64,000 nucleotides of DNA. Origin: Timburyella sp030842085. Its GTDB lineage: Bacteria; Bacillota; Clostridia; Oscillospirales; Acutalibacteraceae. This document shows positions 52,155-61,860 of this stretch, piece by piece (the stretch's first letter is position 1; the number at the start of each line of letters is the position of its first letter). The notes below the pieces were generated by a model, which ran no database searches, was not told where the DNA came from, and saw only the letters and a program-made list of their open reading frames with translations. Position numbers and translations under genes: made by a program. The stretch is taken from assembly GCA_030842085.1 (NCBI GenBank), contig JAUUSE010000003.1:8365-72364 (forward strand), given 5' to 3'.

Positions 52155-52724
52155 TTAAGCCGTGATAAAGCGGTCGGCCTTTGACTTGACTATGCCCACA
52201 TACAGCAAACTACCCAATATCACGCAGGGCGCGAGTTGGCCAAGCGCCACAAATAGAATATTAAGCCATAGCGACGCGCTGTCTACAAAAGCGAGCTCTG
52301 TACCTATAACAAATGCGTTTACCACAACGGGCGGAATTGTCGCAAGAAATGGGATTTTTATTCCATGCGGCCAAATGCGGAATTTTATATCACGCAAAAA
52401 GTAAGACAGCACAGCAGCAACAAGCGTTGCGGACGAACCGATGACAATATCGAGTGCGCCGAGTATGTTGGCGCCCGTCGCCACGCCTACGGCGTTAGAA
52501 AGCACGCAGCCTATAAACAGTCCGGGTATTGCCGCAGGGGTAAATACCGGAAGAATGGTGAGCGCTTCGGATATCCTAAACTGTACAGGTCCAAACGCCA
52601 GCGGCTGTATTAAAAGTGTCGCTATTGTATAAAGCCCGGCTATAACAGCCGCCGTGGCTATATATAGAGCGTATCTCTGCTTTTTGCTTTTACGCTCCAT
52701 GCCTGTATTTGATTTTAAAGACAT
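52155..52724 (-). CDS. queT: QueT-type queuosine-precursor transporter (ECF S component)
   Basis: A 189-residue membrane protein with about five to six hydrophobic segments. LYTIATLLIQPLAFGPVQFRISEALTILP is the typical QueT start region, here given in parts: PLAFGPVQFRISEALT, then VLSNAVGVATGANILG and ATIPPVVVNAFVIGTEL. It would be the substrate-binding S component of an energy-coupling factor transporter for queuine or preQ1-like precursors, sharing the ATPase module encoded elsewhere. I looked for a preQ1 riboswitch in the 108-base leader and saw none. It follows the CBS-domain protein gene on the same strand. Confidence 0.9.
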   Translation of the reverse strand: MSLKSNTGMERKSKKQRYALYIATAAVIAGLYTIATLLIQPLAFGPVQFRISEALTILPVFTPAAIPGLFIGCVLSNAVGVATGANILGALDIVIGSSATLVAAVLSYFLRDIKFRIWPHGIKIPFLATIPPVVVNAFVIGTELAFVDSASLWLNILFVALGQLAPCVILGSLLYVGIVKSKADRFITA

Positions 52725-52832
52725 TGTTTATAATTACTCCTCACTTTAAACTATTTTTACCGGCGTGCCGAGATGTGGCAGAAGTCAACGCCGTATTTAT
52801 TGTCAGGCAAAGTTTAGCAGGACAAACAGTTT

Positions 52833-54275
52833 TTATTTGTTGTCCTTATCTTTATCTTTTTCCTTATCCTTTTCTTTGCCCTTATCCTTGCTCTTTGATT
52901 TTTTGTCGTCGTCGGCTTCATCATCTGAATTTGAGGACGGGGCATTTGGGTCCTTTTCCACCTGTACGCGCTCAATGCGCTTATCCTCCACACTCTTTAT
53001 TGTGAAGATATATCCGCAGGTTTCAACGCTGGCGTTTTCGCCCTCAACGGGTACGCGGCCGAGCATCGACATTATCATACCGCCCAGCGTGTCATATTCG
53101 CCCTCCGGCAGCTCTACGCCGAGTATCTCCTCTACCTCTTCTATATCGGTGGTGCCGTCCATCGTGAACATGTCGTTGCCGATAACCTCAATATCCTCTG
53201 TTTCGTTGTCGTATTCATCCTGCATATTGCCGACTATCGACTCCAGCAAATCCTCTATGGTGACAAGACCGGCGGTGCCGCCGTATTCATCAACAACAAT
53301 GGACATTTGTATATGCTTTGCCGTCATTTCCTGGAATAGGTCGCCGCAGCGTTTAGATTCCGGCACAAAGTACGCCGGACGCATGAACTTGTCTATAATA
53401 TCGCTGTCGTTCGGCATTTGTTTACCGACATATCTCAGAAGATCCTTTACATAAACAATGCCTACTATGTTGTCTATATCCTCATCGAACACCGGCAGAC
53501 GCGAGTAGCCGTTTTCAATGGCCTCCTTAAGAAGAAAGTCAAGCGAATCTGATTTATCAACCGCACATATGTCGGTGCGGTGGGTCATAACGTCGGCCGC
53601 AACTATATCGTCAAATTCAAAGACATTTATTATCATGTCTTTCTGGCTGCTCTCAATAGCGCCCTTTTCCTCCGCAACATCGGCCATCATACGTATATCC
53701 TCTTCCGTTACATGCTCCTCGTTGGCGTTGGGGTCTATGCGTAAAATTTTAAGAACAATGTTTGTAGATGCCGAAAGCAGTTTTACAAAGAATTTTAAAA
53801 AGCTTTTTACAAATAATAAAATTCCGACTACTCTAAAAGATATTGCCTCACTCTTCTGCATAGCAATCTTTTTAGGCACAAGCTCGCCGAGTACCAGAGA
53901 GAAGTAAGAGATTATAATGGTAACCAGCACCAGCGACACGCCGTTTATAATGCTTATGGCCGTCGGAGATTGAAGGTTGAGAAGACCTTGTATCCAAGTG
54001 GCCAGCGGGTCGCTGAAATTGTCGGCAGCAGATGCAGATGTTAAAAATCCTGCCAAGGTTACGCCTATCTGTATTGTAGACAGAAAGCTTGATGAATCAG
54101 AAGTAAGCTTAAGCAGTTTTTTTGCCTTTTTGTTGCCTTCTTCCGCCATGCGCTTTATCTTGTTGTCGTTGACAGATATAATAGCAATTTCGCTCATAGC
54201 AAAAAAAGCATTAATAAGTATAAGTACAAAAAGCAGTACAATTTTTAAAATTATACTAACAGGGCCATCGTCCAT
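52833..54275 (-). CDS. CNNM/CBS-domain transporter-associated membrane protein (HlyC/CorC family)
   Basis: A 480-residue protein. The N-terminal DUF21 membrane domain has about four helices (IVLLFVLILINAFFAMSEIA at about 10-29). Two CBS domains follow (MTHRTDICAVDKSDSLDFLL and SIVVDEYGGTAGLVTIEDLL), then the CorC_HlyC domain with VELPEGEYDTLGGMIMSMLG. Family members move or regulate Mg2+ and related ions, and some stabilise membranes. The last 30 residues are an alternating Lys/Asp/Glu tail (KDKGKEKDKEKDKDKDNK), much longer and more repetitive than usual. It precedes queT by 108 bases and may be cotranscribed with it. Confidence 0.93.
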   Translation of the reverse strand: MDDGPVSIILKIVLLFVLILINAFFAMSEIAIISVNDNKIKRMAEEGNKKAKKLLKLTSDSSSFLSTIQIGVTLAGFLTSASAADNFSDPLATWIQGLLNLQSPTAISIINGVSLVLVTIIISYFSLVLGELVPKKIAMQKSEAISFRVVGILLFVKSFLKFFVKLLSASTNIVLKILRIDPNANEEHVTEEDIRMMADVAEEKGAIESSQKDMIINVFEFDDIVAADVMTHRTDICAVDKSDSLDFLLKEAIENGYSRLPVFDEDIDNIVGIVYVKDLLRYVGKQMPNDSDIIDKFMRPAYFVPESKRCGDLFQEMTAKHIQMSIVVDEYGGTAGLVTIEDLLESIVGNMQDEYDNETEDIEVIGNDMFTMDGTTDIEEVEEILGVELPEGEYDTLGGMIMSMLGRVPVEGENASVETCGYIFTIKSVEDKRIERVQVEKDPNAPSSNSDDEADDDKKSKSKDKGKEKDKEKDKDKDNK

Positions 54276-54523
54276 ATATTACTCCATTCTCCGCGAAGCG
54301 GATTTATTTAGATTTTGGGCTTTGCATTTTACTGCATTAATCCCATTATATATTAATACATATATAATACTTTTTTTATCGCTTTTTGTCAAAGGCAATT
54401 TAAATAATTATGCTTAAATAAAAGCCAGCAGTAAAGTAAAACAGGGTGGTGAACAGAAAAAGCGGCTGTTTTCAAAAAAATATAGGCCAAAATAGAAATA
54501 TTTGTGGGATTTTTCAAAAAATT
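54276..54523. other. Divergent region upstream of nifJ
   Basis: About 250 AT-rich bases between two divergent genes. It leads into the nifJ operator and promoter. No gene seen. Confidence 0.4.
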
Positions 54524-54539
54524 AACAGTTATAACTGTT
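54524..54539. promoter_or_regulatory. Palindromic operator candidate over the nifJ promoter
   Basis: AACAGTTATAACTGTT is a perfect 16-bp palindrome, extendable to 20 bp with one mismatch. It overlaps the first bases of the -35 hexamer, so binding would block RNA polymerase. It does not match the Rex consensus. Confidence 0.55.
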
Positions 54540-54566
54540 TACAATACAATTTAAAAGTGCTAAAAT
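54538..54566 (+). promoter_or_regulatory. Promoter of nifJ
   Basis: TTTACA (54538-54543), a 17-base spacer and TAAAAT (54561-54566), about 36 bases ahead of the start codon, followed by a strong AGGAGG ribosome binding site. Confidence 0.8.
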
Positions 54567-54601
54567 AAATCGGAGTATGTTAAATAGGAGGAAAAATACA
54601 C

Positions 54602-57600
54602 ATGGTTATGAGAAAAAAAGGTACCATGGATGGTAACTCGGCAGCGGCATACGTATCGTATGCGTTTACAGATGTTGCCGCAATTTATCCGATAACCCCC
54701 TCCTCCAACATGGCGGAGGAGACAGATAAAATGGCAGCGGCGGGCGCAAAGAACCTGTTTGGCCGTCCTGTCAAGATTGTGGAGATGCAGTCAGAGGGCG
54801 GTGCCGCCGGCGCTGTTCACGGCTCGCTTGCCGCGGGTGCATTGACCACCACATATACGGCGTCACAGGGCCTGCTCCTTATGATACCGAATATGTACAA
54901 AATCGCCGGTGAATTGCTTCCGGGCGTTATAAACGTTTCGGCGAGAGCCATAGCATCGCACGCTCTTTCAATATTCGGCGACCATTCGGACATTTATGCA
55001 TGCCGCCAGACGGGCTTTGCAATGCTTTGCTCCACAAACCCGCAGGAGGTAATGGACCTCGGCGCAGTGGCGCACCTTGCAGCCATAAAGGGCAGACTCC
55101 CCTTTATGCATTTCTTCGACGGTTTCCGTACATCTCACGAGATTTCAAAAATAGAGAAGTGGGACTATGCCGATCTTGACGAAATGCTGGACAAGGAAGC
55201 ATTAAGAGAGTTCCGCAACCGTTCTCTCAATCCTGAATCACCGGCGCAGAGAGGTACTGCCCAGAACCCTGACGTATTCTTCCAGGCAAGAGAAGCTTCC
55301 AACACTTATTATGACAACATAATAGGCGTAACAGAAGAATACATGAACAAAGTAAACGAGAAAATAGGCACAAATTACAAGCTCTTTAACTACTATGGCG
55401 CACGCAATGCTGAGCATGTCATAATAGCTATGGGCTCTGTAAACGACACTATAGAAGAGACAATAGATTATCTTAATAAAAACGGCGGAAAGGTCGGACT
55501 TGTAAAGGTAAGGCTGTACCGTCCGTTCTCTGCAAAGCACCTTATCAGCGCATTGCCGAGCAGCGTTAAGAAAATTTCCGTGCTTGACAGGACTAAGGAA
55601 CCCGGTTCAATAGGCGAGCCGCTGTATCTGGATGTTCTGGCTGCCCTTGCTGGCTCTAAGTTTGAGGGTGTGCCGGTATATACCGGACGTTACGGTCTCG
55701 GCTCTAAGGATACGACTCCGGCTCAGATTATAGCCGTTTACCGCAATATGGAAAAGGCTCGTCCAAAGAAGCGCTTTACAATAGGCATTGAGGACGACGT
55801 TACCAACCTTTCACTGCCGGTTAAGGAGAATCCGGACACCACTCCGCGCGGTACGCACTCCTGCAAATTCTGGGGTCTTGGCTCTGACGGCACCGTCGGC
55901 GCGAACAAGAATTCCATTAAGATTATAGGTGATAATACCGACATGTATGCACAGGGTTATTTTGCTTACGACTCTAAAAAGTCGGGCGGTGTTACCATTT
56001 CCCACCTGCGCTTCGGCAAGAAGCCCATTAAGTCTGCCTACTATGTAAATAAGGCCGACTTTGTCGCCTGCCACAACCCCTCATATGTCGACAAGTACGA
56101 CATTGTTGAGGACATTAAGCCGGGCGGAATATTCCTGCTTAACTGCGCTTGGGACGAAGCGGAGCTTGATAAGCACCTGCCGGCCAAGATGAAGCAGTAT
56201 ATAGCTAAAAACGATATTAAGATGTATACAATAAACGCTACGCAGATAGCTAAGGACTTAGGCCTTGGCGGACGCGTAAACACGATACTTCAGTCGGCGT
56301 TCTTCAAGCTGGCCAAGATAATACCGGCAGAGACGGCTGTTGACCTCATGAAAAAGGCAGCAACGAAGTCCTACGGCAAGAAGGGCGAGCAGGTTGTCGC
56401 CATGAACCACAACGCTATAGACAGCGGCATGCAGAATGTTAAGAAGGTAAACGTTCCGGCCGAGTGGGCTAAGGCGAAGGACGAAGTGGTCGAGGTTAAG
56501 GCTGCCGGCGACAATCAGAAGCTGGTTGACTATGTAAACAACATACTTACTCCGATAAATGCGCAGCGCGGCGATGCACTGCCGGTATCAGCGTTTAAGG
56601 ACATGGCCGACGGCGAGGTGCCGCTGGGTTCTTCACAGTATGAGAAGCGCGGTATAGCTGTCGACGTACCGGAATGGAATCCGGAAAACTGCATACAGTG
56701 CAACTTCTGCTCTTATGTCTGCCCGCACGCTGTTATACGTCCGGTTGCAATGACAAAGGCGGAGGCTGACAAGGCTCCTGCGTCTATGAAGACGGTGCCT
56801 ATGACAGGCATGCCCGACATGCAGTTCAGCATGACGATATCTGCCCTCGACTGCACCGGCTGCGGTTCCTGTGCGAACGTCTGCCCGGGTAAGAAGGGCG
56901 CCAAGGCTCTTACCATGAAGCCGCTTGACACTCAGCTTGAGCAGCAGGATGCTTTTGCATACGGCTTTGGCCTGCCGGAGAAAAAGGAAGTTGCAGAGAA
57001 GTTCAAGCCCACAACCGTAAAGGGCAGCCAGTTCAAACAGCCGCTGCTTGAGTTCTCTGGCGCCTGCGCCGGCTGCGGTGAGACGCCGTATGCCAAGCTG
57101 GTAACACAGCTCTTCGGCGACAGGATGTATATAGCCAATGCTACAGGCTGCTCGTCGATTTGGGGCGGTTCTGCACCGTCAACTCCTTACACTGTGAACA
57201 AGCAGGGCAAGGGCCCGGCATGGCAGAACTCACTGTTTGAGGATAACGCTGAGTTTGGTTACGGCATGTATCTTGCAAATGTTGCGATACGCGACCGTCT
57301 TGCTGAGAAAGCGGCAGTTTTGGCGGAAGGCTCCGACGCTGCGGTAAAGGCCGCCGCTAAGGAATGGCTTGACACCATGACCGACGGCGACGCAAACAGC
57401 GTGGCCGCCGAGAAGTTCACAGAAGCTCTTAAGGCCAGCAAGGCAAAGGGCGATGAGAAGAAGATAATTGACGAGATACTTGCCGACAGCAAATATCTTG
57501 CCAAGAAGTCGATATGGATATTCGGCGGCGACGGCTGGGCATATGACATCGGTTTCGGCGGACTTGACCACGTGCTGGCATCCGGCGAGGATGTAAACGT

Positions 57601-58156
57601 GCTGGTATTCGATACAGAGGTTTACTCCAATACCGGCGGCCAGGCTTCAAAATCAACGCCGGAGGGCGCTATAGCTCAGTTTGCCGCAACAGGTAAGAGC
57701 GTTAAGAAAAAGGACCTCGCCGCTATAGCGATGAGCTACGGCTACGTATATGTTGCACAGATAGCGCAGGGCGCTGATTACAACCAGTGCATCAAGGCGT
57801 TTGCCGAGGCGGAGAGCTATCACGGCCCGTCGCTTATCATTGCCTACGCTCCGTGCATAAACCACGGCATTAAGGGCGGCATGGGCATCAGCCAGACAGA
57901 GGAGAAAAAGGCGGTAACATCCGGCTATTGGAACCTCTTCCGCTATGACCCAAGACGCGCTGACGAGGGTCAGAACCCGTTTGTACTCGACAGCAAGGAG
58001 CCTACGGGCGAATATAAAGAATTTGCGCTTAACGAGGTTCGCTACAGCGCGCTTATGCGCAGCAATCCTGAGCGTTCAGAGAAGCTGCTTGACCAGGCGG
58101 CTGCAACGGCTAAAGAGAAATACGAAAATCTTGTAAAGCGTGCTAAAGCCGAATAA
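54602..58156 (+). CDS. nifJ: Pyruvate:ferredoxin (flavodoxin) oxidoreductase
   Basis: An 1184-residue single-chain PFOR that converts pyruvate and CoA to acetyl-CoA, CO2 and reduced ferredoxin, the core of pyruvate catabolism in anaerobes. All domains are in order. The N-terminal part has AYPITPSSNMAEE-type residues (IYPITPSSNMAEE) and MQSEGGAAGAVHG. Two 4Fe-4S motifs follow, CIQCNFCSYVCP and CTGCGSCANVCP. The thiamine diphosphate part has CAGCGETPYAKL, ATGCSSIWGGSAPSTPYT and GGDGWAYDIGFGG. Length is normal. It has a consensus promoter with a palindrome over the -35 and ends in a good terminator; it is a single-gene unit. Codons appear richer in C and G at third positions than in neighbours, as expected for a highly expressed gene. 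Confidence 0.98.
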   Translation: MVMRKKGTMDGNSAAAYVSYAFTDVAAIYPITPSSNMAEETDKMAAAGAKNLFGRPVKIVEMQSEGGAAGAVHGSLAAGALTTTYTASQGLLLMIPNMYKIAGELLPGVINVSARAIASHALSIFGDHSDIYACRQTGFAMLCSTNPQEVMDLGAVAHLAAIKGRLPFMHFFDGFRTSHEISKIEKWDYADLDEMLDKEALREFRNRSLNPESPAQRGTAQNPDVFFQAREASNTYYDNIIGVTEEYMNKVNEKIGTNYKLFNYYGARNAEHVIIAMGSVNDTIEETIDYLNKNGGKVGLVKVRLYRPFSAKHLISALPSSVKKISVLDRTKEPGSIGEPLYLDVLAALAGSKFEGVPVYTGRYGLGSKDTTPAQIIAVYRNMEKARPKKRFTIGIEDDVTNLSLPVKENPDTTPRGTHSCKFWGLGSDGTVGANKNSIKIIGDNTDMYAQGYFAYDSKKSGGVTISHLRFGKKPIKSAYYVNKADFVACHNPSYVDKYDIVEDIKPGGIFLLNCAWDEAELDKHLPAKMKQYIAKNDIKMYTINATQIAKDLGLGGRVNTILQSAFFKLAKIIPAETAVDLMKKAATKSYGKKGEQVVAMNHNAIDSGMQNVKKVNVPAEWAKAKDEVVEVKAAGDNQKLVDYVNNILTPINAQRGDALPVSAFKDMADGEVPLGSSQYEKRGIAVDVPEWNPENCIQCNFCSYVCPHAVIRPVAMTKAEADKAPASMKTVPMTGMPDMQFSMTISALDCTGCGSCANVCPGKKGAKALTMKPLDTQLEQQDAFAYGFGLPEKKEVAEKFKPTTVKGSQFKQPLLEFSGACAGCGETPYAKLVTQLFGDRMYIANATGCSSIWGGSAPSTPYTVNKQGKGPAWQNSLFEDNAEFGYGMYLANVAIRDRLAEKAAVLAEGSDAAVKAAAKEWLDTMTDGDANSVAAEKFTEALKASKAKGDEKKIIDEILADSKYLAKKSIWIFGGDGWAYDIGFGGLDHVLASGEDVNVLVFDTEVYSNTGGQASKSTPEGAIAQFAATGKSVKKKDLAAIAMSYGYVYVAQIAQGADYNQCIKAFAEAESYHGPSLIIAYAPCINHGIKGGMGISQTEEKKAVTSGYWNLFRYDPRRADEGQNPFVLDSKEPTGEYKEFALNEVRYSALMRSNPERSEKLLDQAAATAKEKYENLVKRAKAE

Positions 58157-58483
58157 TCGGGACTTGATGAAAAGTTTAAATCCGGAGAAGCAGTCTTCTC
58201 CGGATTTTTATTTTATATTTAAGAGAAATGGCTGCCGGTCCTGCTTAGCCGGCAAAAGGATACGGCAGAGCTTTTGCAGAACAGCAGCATACTATGGGTA
58301 AAATATGTCCGCGGTAAGCTGACGAATTTGCATACAGCGGAGTATTGCAATTAATAAAATGACGGGCTTCAGCGACGCATCAGCCTAATTTGGCATAAGA
58401 ACTCGCAGATACTTATATACAAGCGGCGGCGATTGCTTTGGCTTTTGCTTGTCCAATTCCGCATTAATATCCGGACAATAAAA
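58157..58483. other. Convergent intergenic region
   Basis: 327 bases; the nifJ terminator at its left end is the only element seen. Confidence 0.5.
58178..58217 (+). terminator. Terminator of nifJ
   Basis: AAATCCGGAGAAG pairs with CTTCTCCGGATTT around CAGT, followed by TTATTTT. Confidence 0.92.
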
Positions 58484-60070
58484 TTATTGCCTGCCGCCTA
58501 CATAATCGGCAATAAGCTTAAACACCGGCGCGCTTGTCCGGCTGCCGGAGGCGCCGTCCTCTGCGAGAACTACCACAGTGTACTGCGGGTTTTCGGCAGG
58601 GAAAAATCCGGTAAACCACGTCTGATATACCTCGCGGCCGTCCTTTACCCAGCCGGTCTCAGCGGTAGCGGTCTTGCCGCCGGCGCCCCCTTTTTCCGGC
58701 TTAGCGGCGGTGCCTGTGCCGCTTTCTACGGTGTTTATCATAAATTCGCTAAGCGTGCGCGCGGTTGATGAGCTTAAAATTTTGGCCGGCGCCGGCGTCG
58801 CTGAGGCATTGTATAAATTGCCTTTGTCATCAACAAGCCCCTCAATCAGGCTTGGCTCGCGATAATAACCGCCGGACGCTATTGCAGAGATAAAGCCCGC
58901 CATGTGCAGCGGCGTAAGCATTAAGTCCCCCTGACCAAATGAAAGATTGGCAAGCGCCGCCGGCTGTGTGTTCAGCACTTCAAGCGATGGCAGCAGTCCG
59001 GCGTCGGAGGATATGCCCGGACATAAATACATGGAGCGCTCAAATCCGGCGGAGCGGGACATGCCTAAAATGGACTCAGGCGCAAAGCTGCGGGCGAGCT
59101 GTATAAAATAAATGTTGCAGGACACTTCAAGTGCCGTTTCCATGTTAATTGCTCCGTGCTCGCCTAAGCAGTGGAATGTTTTATTCCCAACAGTATAGCT
59201 GCCGCTGCATGAAAACATGGTTTCGGGGGAGACTCCATGCTCAAGCGCCGCGGCTGCTACGACAAGCTTATAAACAGAGCCGACGTTATAGTTAAGCAGT
59301 GCGCGGTTTATAAGGGGCGACGACTTATCTTCAAGGCTTTGGGCAACATTATATTGGTCAAATTCCGGCAGACTGCACATGGCCCGTATTTTTCCGGTGC
59401 TTATGTCCAGAACTACAACGGCTCCGGCGTTAAGATATCTGGAAGCTGCTAATTCTACCGCCTCCTGAAGCCCTTTATCGATAGTCAGGGCTACGCCGGC
59501 GGAAAGATTGTAGCCGCTGTAATCTATCTCCGGCTCAGTTCCGCTTAGAATGTTTCCCTTTGCATCGGTGCGGTATGTCGCAGTTAGCGGAGACGGACGG
59601 CTTAATATGTCCTCGTACGCCTTTTCAATGCCGGCAGTGCCTGTGTTATCGCTGCTTACATATCCTATAATATGGACGGCGGGCTGTGTGGAGGAATATC
59701 TTTTAAATGTTTTTATAACCGTACATCCCTCGCTTAAAAATCCCGAGGAAACAACGGTAGTAACGGGATTCCCGCTCTTTAAGCGTTCCAGTACGTTTTG
59801 CGCCGTTTCGGCGTCCAGCTGCTCAGATATTTCCATAATGGCCTGCGGCGTCGGCGGCACTAAAGCTACATATTCTATACTGTCGTTTGTTATCGGAGCA
59901 AGATTGCAGTCGTAAATGGTGCCGCGTCCTCTTGAAATTTCGAGCTTATAGCCCGAGCCATTATTTGCCGCCTGCACATCAGAGCCGCTGGTTAAATACA
60001 TCAGCCTGAACGAGCATGTTGTCATAATTATTACTATTGATATAAAAACAGCAAGCATTCGTTTATACAT
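58484..60070 (-). CDS. Class B penicillin-binding protein (peptidoglycan transpeptidase)
   Basis: A 528-residue class B PBP. One N-terminal membrane helix (about 5-25) leads to a pedestal/dimerisation domain (RGTIYDCNLAPI with the usual R-G-x-I-x-D pattern). The transpeptidase domain follows. The catalytic serine lies in GSVYKLVV, the second motif is SCN in EVSCNIYF, and the third is KTA in GGKTATAETG (Lys466) where nearly all PBPs have KTG. The domain is otherwise complete and resembles clostridial SpoVD/PbpA-type proteins. The changed third residue could alter beta-lactam affinity. It is a single-gene unit on the minus strand. Confidence 0.92.
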   Translation of the reverse strand: MYKRMLAVFISIVIIMTTCSFRLMYLTSGSDVQAANNGSGYKLEISRGRGTIYDCNLAPITNDSIEYVALVPPTPQAIMEISEQLDAETAQNVLERLKSGNPVTTVVSSGFLSEGCTVIKTFKRYSSTQPAVHIIGYVSSDNTGTAGIEKAYEDILSRPSPLTATYRTDAKGNILSGTEPEIDYSGYNLSAGVALTIDKGLQEAVELAASRYLNAGAVVVLDISTGKIRAMCSLPEFDQYNVAQSLEDKSSPLINRALLNYNVGSVYKLVVAAAALEHGVSPETMFSCSGSYTVGNKTFHCLGEHGAINMETALEVSCNIYFIQLARSFAPESILGMSRSAGFERSMYLCPGISSDAGLLPSLEVLNTQPAALANLSFGQGDLMLTPLHMAGFISAIASGGYYREPSLIEGLVDDKGNLYNASATPAPAKILSSSTARTLSEFMINTVESGTGTAAKPEKGGAGGKTATAETGWVKDGREVYQTWFTGFFPAENPQYTVVVLAEDGASGSRTSAPVFKLIADYVGGRQ

Positions 60071-60372
60071 AATTCCGCCGCCTAATAAAGATTTATATTT
60101 ATTATTGGCAGCGCTGCAAATTTAATTACAAAATTGTGCCGTTAAAAATAATTTAATAATTTGCAAATAAAAAGCTGATTTAAAACGTCGATAGGAAAAA
60201 GCGACAGCAAAGAGAGCGCGGCAGAAGGAATCAGAGACGCGTATAATTAAAACCATAAAAATCTTTTTTTATCAGGTGGATATTTAAAGAGGAAAAGGAG
60301 ATTCCGACGGCTGCCGCCCAATTAAAGACTGTTAGATATTGCCGGCACAAAGGTATTTTAAGCAATTTTTGT
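60071..60372. other. Intergenic region between PBP and symporter genes
   Basis: About 300 AT-rich bases upstream of the PBP gene; no clear promoter or gene identified. Confidence 0.4.
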
Positions 60373-60399
60373 AAAAGGATAGCGGATATCTATCCTTTA
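60373..60399 (-). terminator. Terminator of the sodium:alanine symporter gene
   Basis: On the minus strand GGATAG and flanking A/T bases pair with CTATCC, followed by TTTT. It starts about 18 bases after the stop. Confidence 0.65.
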
Positions 60400-60416
60400 A
60401 AGCCGGCGCAACATCT

Positions 60417-61823
60417 TCAGCACAAGGGCTGCTCCTTGCTTTTGGCAAATTTATATTTTGAAATTGGCACAGACTTTGGCAGAAAATCATCAATATCCTC
60501 AAAAACATATTTTGATAAAAGGACAACAGCTATAATGTTTGGGATGGCCATAAGTCCGTTTAAGGTATCGGCGGCCATCCAAAGCACATCCAGCGAAAGG
60601 GCGGCGCCGGGTATAATGCACAGCACGTACAGTACGCGGTAAATGCAGGAAGCGGCTTTGCTATGCTTTTTAAAGAGAAATTCCACACAGCTTATGCCGT
60701 AATATGACCAGCCGATTATTGTAGCAAAGGAAAAGAGCGCGAGCGAGGCAGAGATAAAATATTCCCCAAACGGCCCTAAAACGTCGGCAAAGGCCGCGGA
60801 GGTCAGCGCCCAGTCGACGGTGCATGAGCCGGTAAGATACACCGGCGATGAAAGTATAGCGAGGGCCGTTATAGTACAAACGACTATCGTGTCTAAAAAA
60901 ACCTCCATAGCTCCCCACATTCCCTGCATAATGGGATGCGGAGTATCTGCCGAGGCATGCGCAATAGGTGAGCTGCCCATGCCGGCTTCGTTGGTAAATA
61001 CACCCCGCGATACACCAAAGCGGACGGCCTGCGCCATAGTAAAGCCCAGTACTCCGCCGCCTGCCTGCCTAAGGCCGAACGCACCGGCGAAAATGCTTGC
61101 TACGGCGTTTGGCAGATTTTCTATATTTACACAGATTACCACAATAGAGCCCGCAACATAAAATATGGACATGAACGGCACAATAAATCCGGCAATAGAC
61201 GATATTTTGCTCATTTTTCCAAAAATGACAAGCGCGACAATCACCGCCATGCCTATTCCTATATAAACGGCGGGAATGTTAAAGCTTTTCTGCCAGCTTA
61301 CCGACATGGAGTTTACCTGTGTCATATTGCCGACGCCAAACGATGCAATAGTACACAGCACTGCAAATACAGCAGCGAGTGGAGCGCCCCTTTTGCCAAG
61401 CCCGTTTTTTATGTAATACATAGGTCCGCCGCGCCATGCGCCGTCCTTTTTTTCCCTGAAATGCACCGCCAAGGTGACCTCTGCAAATTTCGTCATCATA
61501 CCGAAAAGACCGGAAATCCACATCCAGAATATCGCACCCGGTCCACCGGCGGCAATAGCCGTCGCAACGCCTATTATATTCCCCGTACCGGCCGAGCCGG
61601 CAAGCGCGGTGGCCATGGCCTTAAACGGAGAAACTCCGCTCTTTCCCCGCTTTTCGAAGATGCTGCCAAGCGTAGATTTGAATATAAGCTTAAAGCGGGT
61701 AATTTGAAAAAATCTGCTTTTAAAGGTAAAATATCCGCCCATTGAAATCATGGCGATTATCATGGGTAGTCCCCAAACTATACTGCTTATTTTTTCGTTT
61801 ATGGTGTAAAAAAAACTGAGCAT
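60417..61823 (-). CDS. Sodium:alanine symporter (AgcS family)
   Basis: A 468-residue secondary transporter with about eleven membrane helices. GSAGTGNIIGVATAIAAGGPG (given here as GSAGTGNIIGVATAIAAG) and GVSRGVFTNEAGMGSSPIAH are the two family signatures forming the substrate and sodium sites; FREKKDGAWRGGPMYYI is also typical. It should import alanine or glycine with sodium. The ribosome binding site is CGGAGGGG. A 20-bp palindrome sits 18 bases ahead of the start codon and may be an operator. Confidence 0.95.
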   Translation of the reverse strand: MLSFFYTINEKISSIVWGLPMIIAMISMGGYFTFKSRFFQITRFKLIFKSTLGSIFEKRGKSGVSPFKAMATALAGSAGTGNIIGVATAIAAGGPGAIFWMWISGLFGMMTKFAEVTLAVHFREKKDGAWRGGPMYYIKNGLGKRGAPLAAVFAVLCTIASFGVGNMTQVNSMSVSWQKSFNIPAVYIGIGMAVIVALVIFGKMSKISSIAGFIVPFMSIFYVAGSIVVICVNIENLPNAVASIFAGAFGLRQAGGGVLGFTMAQAVRFGVSRGVFTNEAGMGSSPIAHASADTPHPIMQGMWGAMEVFLDTIVVCTITALAILSSPVYLTGSCTVDWALTSAAFADVLGPFGEYFISASLALFSFATIIGWSYYGISCVEFLFKKHSKAASCIYRVLYVLCIIPGAALSLDVLWMAADTLNGLMAIPNIIAVVLLSKYVFEDIDDFLPKSVPISKYKFAKSKEQPLC

Positions 61824-61840
61824 TTGCCCCTCCGAAAATT

Positions 61841-61860
61841 AATCTTACATTAGTAAGATT
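61841..61860. promoter_or_regulatory. Palindrome upstream of the symporter gene
   Basis: AATCTTAC-ATTA-GTAAGATT has two perfect 8-bp arms and lies just ahead of the ribosome binding site. It could bind a repressor or form a leader hairpin. Confidence 0.45.

Noticed and set aside
52725..52832. preQ1 riboswitch ahead of queT
   Set aside because: No preQ1-I or preQ1-II core was found in the 108-base leader; only a weak hairpin overlapping the end of the preceding gene.
54524..54539. Rex (redox) operator at nifJ
   Set aside because: The palindrome AACAGTTATAACTGTT lacks the TTGTTAA/TTAACAA half-sites of clostridial Rex.
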